Source: Acidobacteriota bacterium (GTDB taxonomy: Bacteria; Acidobacteriota; Terriglobia; Versatilivoradales; Versatilivoraceae). Taken from it: 32,938 bases of DNA. The notes beneath the pieces are model-generated. The model ran no database searches. It was not told the DNA's origin and worked only from the letters and a program-made list of their open reading frames with translations. Location: assembly GCA_009841055.1 (NCBI GenBank), contig VXMN01000326.1, positions 1 through 32,938 on the forward strand. The letters run 5' to 3'. Positions 18,266 through 25,848 of the stretch are shown one piece after another. A program made the position numbers and the translations under genes. Numbering within the stretch: the first letter of the stretch is position 1; each line of letters opens with the position of its first letter.

Positions 18266-19018
18266 ATGAAACTGGCCGGCAAGGTAGCACTCATCACAGG
18301 GGGCGGCACCGGGATCGGGAGAGCCATTTCCCTGTTGTTTGCCCGGGAAGGCGCCACCGTTGCCATCAACTATTCCAAGTCCGAGGCGGAGGCTTCCGAA
18401 ACGGCTTCCCGGGTTCAGGAATCGGGAGGGCGAAGCCTGCTGGTTCGCACCGACGTCTCATCCGATGCCCAGGTCAGGCAAATGATGGAACGGGTCCACG
18501 GAGAATTGGGCGCCATCGACATTCTGGTCAACAACGCCGGCTTCACTCGATTTATCAGCTTTGCCGACCTGGAGCAGCTGACCGAGGACATCTGGGACAG
18601 CCTCTTTGCCGTTAACCTGAAGGGCACCTACTTCTGCTGTCGTGCCGCGGCTCCCCTCATGCAAGCGCAAGGCGGCGGCCGCATCGTCAACATCGCCTCG
18701 GTGGCCGGAATCACCGGACAGGGCAGTTGCATTGCCTATTGCGCATCCAAGGCCGGGGTCATCAGTCTGACCAAGTCATTGGCTCGAGCCCTGGGCCCCG
18801 ACGTGCTGGTGAACGCCGTGGCTCCAGCTCTCACCGAGACCCGCTGGCTGGACGGAGTTGAGAGAGCTCCGGAGATGCGGGAGAATTTCAGGAAGGCCTC
18901 GGCTCTCAACCGCATGGGTACAGCCGAGGATGTCGCCGAGGTCACGCTATCCATGGCGACCGACTGGAGCTTTGTCACCGGGCAAATCGTGGTCGTGGAC
19001 GGCGGCAGAATGCTCTGA
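18266..19018 (+). CDS. SDR family oxidoreductase (FabG-like)
   Basis: ALITGGGTGIGRAIS, ILVNNAGFTRF, NIASVAG..YCASKAGVISLTKSLA, GQIVVVDGGRML. Confidence 0.93.
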   Translation: MKLAGKVALITGGGTGIGRAISLLFAREGATVAINYSKSEAEASETASRVQESGGRSLLVRTDVSSDAQVRQMMERVHGELGAIDILVNNAGFTRFISFADLEQLTEDIWDSLFAVNLKGTYFCCRAAAPLMQAQGGGRIVNIASVAGITGQGSCIAYCASKAGVISLTKSLARALGPDVLVNAVAPALTETRWLDGVERAPEMRENFRKASALNRMGTAEDVAEVTLSMATDWSFVTGQIVVVDGGRML

Positions 19019-19088
19019 CGGCGACTGCCGAGGCAGGATCCTGCGCGGGATCAGGCCCATTGCCCCCGTCGTTGCGGATGCGTCCGGC

Positions 19089-19330
19089 CCCCCGCCCTGT
19101 CGGGCAGATCATCCGAGAGTAAAACAAGAGAAATTCATGGCCTGTCGGGAACAAGACTATTGAACATGGACCATCTGCTCATGCTCAACGTTGAACCGGT
19201 TTCCAGCCAACAGAGATCATGGGATAAATCCTACCCGAGGGCGCGGGCCAGGTTGCCGGGTCGCGGCCCTGCCGATGCGACAGAGCCGTCCCGCTTCGTG
19301 TCCCTTCGTGGTCCTTCGTGTAACTTCGTG
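19089..19330 (+). repeat. Composite intergenic repeat, copy 1 (24-mer GC hairpin module plus 4 x 10-bp CTTCGTG units)
   Basis: CCCCCGCCCTGTCGGGCAGATCAT at 19089-19112; CTTCGTG at 19294, 19304, 19314 and 19324 (exact 10-bp period). Matches copy 2 at 24541-24706 in inverse orientation. Confidence 0.7.
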
Positions 19331-19398
19331 GATAGCTCTTTTTCGCTTGTTGCAGTGGAGTTGCCGAATCCCCGGACTTCGCTGCCTCGCCAAACCTG

Positions 19399-20241
19399 AT
19401 GCGCGAACTGGCCAACGTCAACGGTACCATCTGTGCTCTCGAGGATGCCGTGATCCCGGCGGAGGACCGGGGCTGCCTGTTTGGAGACGGGGTCTACGAG
19501 GTCGTGCGCGCCTATCAGGGTCGGCTCTGGGGATTACACCGGCACTGGAGGCGATTTCAGCGCAGTTTGAGGGAGATTGACCTCCAGCCTGCCAACCTTG
19601 AGGAGATGCGGAGTTGGATCGAGGAGACCTACCGCGCCAGCCGGATCCCGAACGCTACCGTCTACTTTCACTTGACCCGAGGAGCCAGTCCCAGGAACCA
19701 TTCCTGGAGCGAAGTCCTGGAGCCCTCTTTCTTCATGAGCGTGCGCCCGTTTACCGACAGGGGAATCGTGGCAGGCGTCAAGGTTCAGTCGGTTCCCGAC
19801 CTGCGCTGGCGCCGGTGCGACATAAAATCTCTCAACCTGCTGCCCAATGTGCTGGCCAAGCAGCAGGCCCGAAAGCTGGGCGCCTATGAAGCGCTGCTGG
19901 TGGATACCAGGGGAAATGTCACCGAGGGCAGCTCCTCGGCCGCCCTGGCAATTCTCGAGCGAACCATCATCGCTCCCCCCCAGACTTCGTCGATATTGCC
20001 GAGCATCACTCGTGAATTCGTCGAGGAGATTGCCGTCGGGCTGAAGCTCTCGTTCCAGGAGCGATGGCTTTCATTGGCCGAGTTCCGCTCGGCCGGTGAA
20101 GCCTTTCTCGCCGGTACTTCAGACGAGGTCACCGGGATTACCCACGTGGACGGCCAGGCCGTCGGGACAGGCGGGGTCGGGCCATGGACCCGGGAAATCC
20201 AGAAGGCCTACCGGCAGCGCATTGAACGGGGGAAAGACTGA
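19399..20241 (+). CDS. Aminotransferase class IV (D-amino-acid / branched-chain transaminase-like)
   Basis: AEDRGCLFGDGVYEVVRAYQGRLWGLHRHWRRF, DIKSLNLLPNVLAKQQA (PLP Lys), EALLVDTRGNVTEGSSS, TSDEVTGITHVDG. Confidence 0.92.
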   Translation: MRELANVNGTICALEDAVIPAEDRGCLFGDGVYEVVRAYQGRLWGLHRHWRRFQRSLREIDLQPANLEEMRSWIEETYRASRIPNATVYFHLTRGASPRNHSWSEVLEPSFFMSVRPFTDRGIVAGVKVQSVPDLRWRRCDIKSLNLLPNVLAKQQARKLGAYEALLVDTRGNVTEGSSSAALAILERTIIAPPQTSSILPSITREFVEEIAVGLKLSFQERWLSLAEFRSAGEAFLAGTSDEVTGITHVDGQAVGTGGVGPWTREIQKAYRQRIERGKD

Positions 20242-20288
20242 CAGTGGGAGAGGGAGGAAGACGCCTTCGGTTCAGACCCGAGTTGAAT

Positions 20289-21212
20289 CTAGTTGAGGCT
20301 GCCCACACGCGAGGGGCCGGGAGACGGGTCGACCGCGTCCGGGACGGCCAGAAAGCCCTGGTAGTTCTCTGCCGAAACGAAGATGGTTTTGGTCTTCCCT
20401 GCCTCACCGAGTTGGCCGAAGACCCGATCGTTCACCCAGAGTTGAGTCCCCAGGGGATTGCCGAGCTTCAGGTTCAGGGGGCGCTGGAGGGAAAAGCTCC
20501 TGGTATCGCCAGACCGCAAGATGCCGCTGAATAGCGTGCTTTCCCCAACGCTGACCCTTACCCAGGCCTCCTCTTGAGCCTCGATACGTAACATCGGCTC
20601 GGCCACCGAAGCGCCCCTGGCGCCTGAAGGTGTCTCCGAGGGCAGCTTGGGAGTCAGTTCCCCCAGGACACTCAAGTCAGCCTGACCACCCGATCCGCTC
20701 ACACCGACAAGCTTGCCGTTGTTCCGGGAAGTTTGTGCGGGCGCCGGGGCTTGAGCCTGCGAAAGCTGCGCGACTCCGGAGCTCTTGTCCACACTCAACC
20801 AATCCTGGTCTGTCCGGGCGCGCACTTCGACGAAGTAAAAGATCGTCAAGGCCCCCAGAAGTGCCACCACGGAGGGAAGGAGGGCGGCGGATTTTGCGCT
20901 TGCAGCCCGGGTTTTCAACCTCGCGCCCAAGGATGGCCGGGCTGTCTGAGCGGCACGGAACCTTTGGCCCGAGGATTTGACCCGGTCTTCCGCCAGCAGG
21001 TATTCCCGGACCGGCTTGTCTTCATCAATACCCAGGTAGCGGGCATAGCTCCGAACAAAGGACTGTCGAAAAACGCCGGCGGGCAATCGATCGAAGCGGT
21101 CGTCTTCGATGTAGCCGAGCAAACTGGCCCGGATCTTGGTTTCCCTGGCTATCTCTTCCAGGGTAACCCCTCTAAGTTCCCGCTCACGTTTCAGATCGGC
21201 GCCCAAGGACAC
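20289..21212 (-). CDS. RodZ-like protein: N-terminal HTH, single TM, C-terminal DUF4115-like domain
   Basis: MSLGADLKRERELRGVTLEEIARETKIRASLLGYIEDDRFDRLPAGVFRQSFVRSYARYLGID; TM; C-terminal RIEAQEEAWVRVSVGESTLFSGILRSGDTRSF. Confidence 0.85.
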   Translation of the reverse strand: MSLGADLKRERELRGVTLEEIARETKIRASLLGYIEDDRFDRLPAGVFRQSFVRSYARYLGIDEDKPVREYLLAEDRVKSSGQRFRAAQTARPSLGARLKTRAASAKSAALLPSVVALLGALTIFYFVEVRARTDQDWLSVDKSSGVAQLSQAQAPAPAQTSRNNGKLVGVSGSGGQADLSVLGELTPKLPSETPSGARGASVAEPMLRIEAQEEAWVRVSVGESTLFSGILRSGDTRSFSLQRPLNLKLGNPLGTQLWVNDRVFGQLGEAGKTKTIFVSAENYQGFLAVPDAVDPSPGPSRVGSLN

Positions 21213-21418
21213 AGTGGGTCTCCCACAAGAAAAAACGGCAATTCATACTATGCCCGCGCCCGGCACCTGTCAAGAATTTGAGGAAGGAATTGAATTCGCA
21301 CCGGCTCCAGGTTTAAAATCGCTCGGTCTTGAAAAATTCAAGCCCTTGAATCCCATGAACCGGTGACCCACGGCTCTTCCAACGCGTGGAGACATTGACT
21401 GGAGCCCCGGGCAAACTG

Positions 21419-22312
21419 ATGAACTTCTTATCGCGACTGCTGCTGACGTGCTGCCTTCTCTACGGGCTGTGCATCACCGCCTCTGCCGACGAAATCCCCA
21501 AGGTGAGGACACTCCGAATTGACGTTCGCATGGTGGAGGTCTATACCGCCGTCTTCGACCAGAGAGGCCGATACGTTCCGGGATTGGCGCCGGCTGATTT
21601 TGAAATCGAAGAAGATGGTCAAATCCAGTCTATCCAGGCCTTCGAGTCCCAAACCTCGGCTCTGACCATCGCGTTGCTGGTGGACACCACCGGAAGCATG
21701 CTGAAGCCGCTGCCGCACGTAAAGAATGCGGTGGCCGATCTCTTGACGGAGATCAAGCCCCAGGATCGCTTCGGTCTCTTCGCTTTCAACAATCGGCTCC
21801 AGGTTCTGGTGCCGTTTACCAAGGACAGGCGCGCGGCCCTTCGAGCCCTTTTCCGCATGCGGGCTTCCGGGAGCACCGCCCTCTTCGATTCCCTGGCCCA
21901 ACTGGCTCCCCATCTGGCCCGAGTGACCGGCAAGAAAGCCATTCTTCTCTTCACCGACGGCGAGGATACCAGCAGCGTCCTCTCCATGGAGGACTCGGTC
22001 AGGACCATCAAGCGAGTCGGGATTCCCATCTATACCGTTTTTCAGGGACGGGCGCTGCAAAGCCAACTCCTGATCGATCGTCTGACGGAGATTTCGAATG
22101 CGACCGGAGGCGTCGCCGTCAGGATCAGACGCCCCGAAGAAATCGGCCGGGTCTTCACCGAGATCGTCCAGGACCTTCAGCACCTCTATCTGCTCGGCTA
22201 CTACCCTCCCGCCGAGATCGGCTCCAGCAATGGAGGGTGGCGTAGGATCTCGGTGCGTGTTCCTCGGCACAAGGACTTCCGGGTCAGAGCCAAGGAAGGT
22301 TACCTTCCGTAA
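21419..22312 (+). CDS. Secreted VWA protein, VWFA-related acidobacterial type
   Basis: Signal peptide; VYTAVFDQRGRYVPGLAPADFEIEEDGQIQSIQAFESQ; MIDAS-like DTTGSML; LFTDGEDTSS; YLLGYYPP. ATG at 21419 preferred to 21386. Confidence 0.9.
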   Translation: MNFLSRLLLTCCLLYGLCITASADEIPKVRTLRIDVRMVEVYTAVFDQRGRYVPGLAPADFEIEEDGQIQSIQAFESQTSALTIALLVDTTGSMLKPLPHVKNAVADLLTEIKPQDRFGLFAFNNRLQVLVPFTKDRRAALRALFRMRASGSTALFDSLAQLAPHLARVTGKKAILLFTDGEDTSSVLSMEDSVRTIKRVGIPIYTVFQGRALQSQLLIDRLTEISNATGGVAVRIRRPEEIGRVFTEIVQDLQHLYLLGYYPPAEIGSSNGGWRRISVRVPRHKDFRVRAKEGYLP

Positions 22313-22451
22313 CCCACCATTAGACAAAAGCGGAAACGGCCTCCACTCGGAAACTACCGTCGCCTCGTGGCTTCGGCGGTTGTCGCCGGTTGACCGGACA
22401 AACCTTAAGTGATAGTTTCACCTTCACCAATCTGACACGGGAGCTGAGGTT

Positions 22452-22733
22452 GTGCCAGGCGAAGCGCTAGGAATGATTGAAACCAAGGGGTTTGTTGGTG
22501 CCGTCGAGGCGGCGGACGCCATGGTGAAGGCAGCCAACGTCACTCTGGTGGGAAAAGAGTACATTGGAGCCGGCTTCGTGACGGTATGCGTGCGAGGGGA
22601 CGTCGGGGCCGTCAAGGCCGCCACCGACGCGGGCGCTTCCGCGGCGCGACGAGTCGGCGAACTGGTAGCTGTCCACGTCATTCCCAGCCCCCACGCCGAA
22701 GCTGAAAAGAACATCCCCGGCGAAACTCGCTAA
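22452..22733 (+). CDS. Bacterial microcompartment hexameric shell protein (BMC-H, EutM/PduA-like)
   Basis: [77 protein letters not shown] is a complete BMC-H fold pattern. Confidence 0.96.
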   Translation: MPGEALGMIETKGFVGAVEAADAMVKAANVTLVGKEYIGAGFVTVCVRGDVGAVKAATDAGASAARRVGELVAVHVIPSPHAEAEKNIPGETR

Positions 22734-22826
22734 GCCATTCACGCGACGTGGCAGGCGGATGAAGGCGACCCTTAACCTGGGGCGCCGACACTTCCCGGCG
22801 GGTTCTCCCTTGACCAACCTCTCCAA

Positions 22827-24527
22827 TTGTCCCCGGACCTCTCAGAGGCCATGGATCGAGATCTTGAGTCCATTCAGCAGGCCCGGTCACTGCTCGACAA
22901 GGCACTCCAGGCCCAGAAACACCTGTCTCTATTCTCCCAGGACCAGGTCGATTCCGTAGTCCGACAAATGGCAGAGGCCGGGTTGGGAGCTGCCGAGAAG
23001 CTTGCCCGCATGGCCGTGGAGGAGACCGGCTTCGGCAACGTCGCCGACAAGATCCTCAAGAACAAGTTCGGCTCCGAGTTTGTCCACGAGGCCATCAAGG
23101 ACCTCAGAACGGTCGGCATCATCAGGGAGGACAGAAAAAAAGGAATCCTCGAGATCGCCTCGCCGGTCGGGGTCATTGCCGCGATCATTCCCTCCACCAA
23201 CCCGACTTCCACCACCATCAACAAGGCCCTGATTGCGCTCAAGGGCCGTAACACCATCGTTTTCAGCCCCCACCCCTCGGCTTCGGGCTGCATCCGGGAG
23301 ACCAGCAGAATCCTGTCGGAGGCCGCGGTCGCAGCCGGCGCTCCTGACGGATCGATCGGGTGTCTGTCCCATTCCACGCTCGAGGGAACGCGAGAGCTGA
23401 TGAGCCATCGCAACACCGCCCTGATCCTGGCAACGGGAGGGCATGGTCTGGTCAAGGCCGCCTACAGTGTGGGAAAGCCTGCGTTCGGGGTGGGTCCGGG
23501 CAACGTCCCCGCCTATGTGGAGTCTTCGGCCGACATCCCTCAGGCCATTCAGGACATTTTTACCGGCAAGTGCTTTGACAACGGCACGCTCTGTTCTTCG
23601 GAGCAGGCCATTGTCACCGATGCGGCCATCAAGGATCGCGTGATCGACGAGGTCAAGCACAACGGCGGTTATTTCCTGAACGAACAGGAAATCCAGGCGT
23701 TGGGCCAGGTGGTCGTCACTCCCAGGAGAACGGTGAACCCCAAGATCGTCGGCAAGCCGGCAGCGACCATTGCCGCGCTGGCCGGGATCCGGATTCCGGA
23801 AGGCACCCGGGTCCTGGTAGCCCCGCTCTCCGGCGTCGGTCGGGACTATCCCCTTTCCATGGAAAAGCTCTCTCCGATTCTGGCGTTTTATGTGGAGAAA
23901 GACTGGGAGGCGGCCTGCGACCGATGCATCGAGCTGCTCAACTACGGTGGTTTGGGACACACCCTGGCGATCCATTCCAAAAACGACGAGATCATTCGGC
24001 AATTCGGCCTGCAGAAGCCCGTCTTTCGAATCGTCGTCAATACCCAGGCAGCCCTGGGAGCCGTGGGCTACACCACCCGGCTCTTTCCGAGCATGACTCT
24101 GGGATGCGGAACCCTTGGCGGCAACATCACGTCCGACAATATTTCCCCATTTCACCTGATCAACGTCAAACGGGTGGCCTACAGCCGCACACACGAACTC
24201 GGGGAGGACTCGTCCCAGGCCACCAACGCTCCACAACAGCAAGCAGCCCCCATCGATCGAGGAGAGGTCTCGGCCCTGGTGGATCGCCTGATGGCGGACC
24301 GCCAGCTTGAATTCCAGCGACCGCCCGAACCGGCGCCACCGCCAGCCGAGCCGAAGCCCCCCGAGACGGCCCCGGATCCACCGGAGACGGCCGACTTCGT
24401 TTGTGAGGATGATATCCGGCAGGCAGTCAGGGAAGACCGCAAGATTCATGTCGACGGAAAGTCGATCATCACCCCGGCCGCACGCGATCTCGGGAACCAG
24501 AAAGCCGTTCTGGTCTACCTTGCCTGA
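22827..24527 (+). CDS. Acylating (CoA-dependent) aldehyde dehydrogenase, BMC-associated, with ~105-aa C-terminal extension
   Basis: PVGVIAAIIPSTNPTSTTINKALIALKGRNTIVFSPHP, GVGPGNVPAYVESSADI, catalytic DNGTLCSSEQAI; lies just downstream of BMC-H; start may instead be ATG at 22851. Confidence 0.93.
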   Translation: MSPDLSEAMDRDLESIQQARSLLDKALQAQKHLSLFSQDQVDSVVRQMAEAGLGAAEKLARMAVEETGFGNVADKILKNKFGSEFVHEAIKDLRTVGIIREDRKKGILEIASPVGVIAAIIPSTNPTSTTINKALIALKGRNTIVFSPHPSASGCIRETSRILSEAAVAAGAPDGSIGCLSHSTLEGTRELMSHRNTALILATGGHGLVKAAYSVGKPAFGVGPGNVPAYVESSADIPQAIQDIFTGKCFDNGTLCSSEQAIVTDAAIKDRVIDEVKHNGGYFLNEQEIQALGQVVVTPRRTVNPKIVGKPAATIAALAGIRIPEGTRVLVAPLSGVGRDYPLSMEKLSPILAFYVEKDWEAACDRCIELLNYGGLGHTLAIHSKNDEIIRQFGLQKPVFRIVVNTQAALGAVGYTTRLFPSMTLGCGTLGGNITSDNISPFHLINVKRVAYSRTHELGEDSSQATNAPQQQAAPIDRGEVSALVDRLMADRQLEFQRPPEPAPPPAEPKPPETAPDPPETADFVCEDDIRQAVREDRKIHVDGKSIITPAARDLGNQKAVLVYLA

Positions 24528-24540
24528 AACAAACGCGAGT

Positions 24541-24706
24541 GAACCACAAAGGCCAAAAAAAGAAATCCACGAAGACACACGAAGAACGACGAAGGGCCAC
24601 GAAGAAAATCGGCAAGACGTTTATCCCTATTCGTGTCCATTTGTGGTTCGTCTTCAAATTCGATCGACAGATTCTTCCTCGAATGATCTGCCCGGCAGGG
24701 CGGGGG
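24541..24706 (-). repeat. Composite intergenic repeat, copy 2 (inverse orientation of copy 1)
   Basis: GAACCACAAA (24541-24550) and TTTGTGGTTC (24640-24649) form a perfect 10-bp inverted repeat around four 10-bp CACGAAGNNN-type units (24568-24607); ATGATCTGCCCGGCAGGGCGGGGG at 24683-24706 is the reverse complement of the copy-1 24-mer with one mismatch. Confidence 0.7.
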
Positions 24707-24724
24707 CGTCACTTGCCTGAATCA

Positions 24725-25801
24725 TCAGGCCTTCACCTTCAACCCCAGCAACCTGGCCAACCGGTAGAGCTTTGACTGCCTGATCGCCTCCAGCTTGGCA
24801 TCCATCTCCAGAGCCCACTGGGTGCGATCCTCGAATTCGGATTGAAGTTTCACTATAGCCTCGTCCTTCTCTTCCAATTGTCGGGACAACTCCTCCGCCC
24901 ATCGACTGCGATCCTCAAATTCCGCACGCAGGCGCGTCAGGTCCCGGTCCCTCGACTTGACCCGCCGATTCAACTGTAGCGCCCAGCTGGAACGTTCCTC
25001 GTACTCCCCCTGAAGTCGGGTCAAAGCGCGGTCGAGCCTGGCGACTTCGTCTTCCAGCCGCTGAATATCCTGCTGGCGTTCTCGCAGCAGGTTACCGGTT
25101 CCCGGCAGCAGGCAGAAGTTTCCTGATGCGGGCTGATGTTCCCGGCCATGGGTGCAAACGGCTACGAAAAAGTTGGAGGTCGTCTCCAGATTGCCGGCTT
25201 CTTCCTCAAGGCGGGTCGTTACCTCCCGGTAGAGGCTCGGGTTCCCGACAATCAGACCCGCGATGTGATTCTGAAAATAGATCTGCACGGAACTGAAGAC
25301 GGACTTCAGGAGGTCGAGGAACTCCTGGAAATCGAACTCACGAGTGTGGAATGGATTGGCCTGGTTGCTCTCGTGGCTGTAGAAGATTCGATTGGGTGTG
25401 GAAATGACCGTCAATCCATCCGGCTTGAGGACCCGGCTTACCTCCAGCAGATGGGCTTGCTGGGCTTGCAAATGCTCGATCAACTCAAAGCTGACCACAA
25501 CATCCACACTGTCGCTGGCCAGCGGCAGTTGATGGCAGTCGCCGACCACCAACTCGATATTCTCGCCGGCATACCGCTCACCGGCGTAGCCTATCGCTTC
25601 TACCGCGACGTCCAGGGCAAGGACGGAACCCGCCTTCTCAGCCAGGATTTTCGAGCCATAGCCGACTCCGGAGCCGACGTCCAGGACCACTTTATCCTCT
25701 ACCAGCAGCTGAGCGAACCTGTAGCGGCAGAGGTGCTCGTTCAGAAGGTCGTCATCGACGCTTCCGGGGATGATTCTCTCACCGGTGAATTCCATCACCA
25801 C
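24725..25801 (-). CDS. Class I SAM-dependent methyltransferase with C-terminal coiled-coil repeats
   Basis: KVVLDVGSGVGYGSKILAEKAG, GDCHQLPLASDSVDVVVSFELIEHL, VLKPDGLTVISTPN; three 28-aa repeats at the C-terminus. Confidence 0.9.
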   Translation of the reverse strand: MVMEFTGERIIPGSVDDDLLNEHLCRYRFAQLLVEDKVVLDVGSGVGYGSKILAEKAGSVLALDVAVEAIGYAGERYAGENIELVVGDCHQLPLASDSVDVVVSFELIEHLQAQQAHLLEVSRVLKPDGLTVISTPNRIFYSHESNQANPFHTREFDFQEFLDLLKSVFSSVQIYFQNHIAGLIVGNPSLYREVTTRLEEEAGNLETTSNFFVAVCTHGREHQPASGNFCLLPGTGNLLRERQQDIQRLEDEVARLDRALTRLQGEYEERSSWALQLNRRVKSRDRDLTRLRAEFEDRSRWAEELSRQLEEKDEAIVKLQSEFEDRTQWALEMDAKLEAIRQSKLYRLARLLGLKVKA

Positions 25802-25848
25802 TCCAATAGTGCCTTAGAGCGTCGGAACCAACTTTGTATTCGTCAGGA

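Noticed and set aside
19160-19399. 79-aa ORF upstream of the aminotransferase
   Set aside because: Overlaps the CTTCGTG repeat element and has no protein-like pattern.
22929-24578. 549-aa minus-strand ORF
   Set aside because: Antisense shadow of the aldehyde dehydrogenase.
24568-24607. Possible CRISPR-like array
   Set aside because: Units are 10 bp with 3-bp variable positions; no 20-40 bp spacers and no cas genes.
24539-24775. Small ORF MNHKGQKKKSTKTHEERRRATKKIG...
   Set aside because: This is translation of the CACGAAG repeat element, not a plausible protein.
24764-25015. 84-bp DNA repeat considered as minisatellite/CRISPR
   Set aside because: In-frame and explained by protein coiled-coil repeats.
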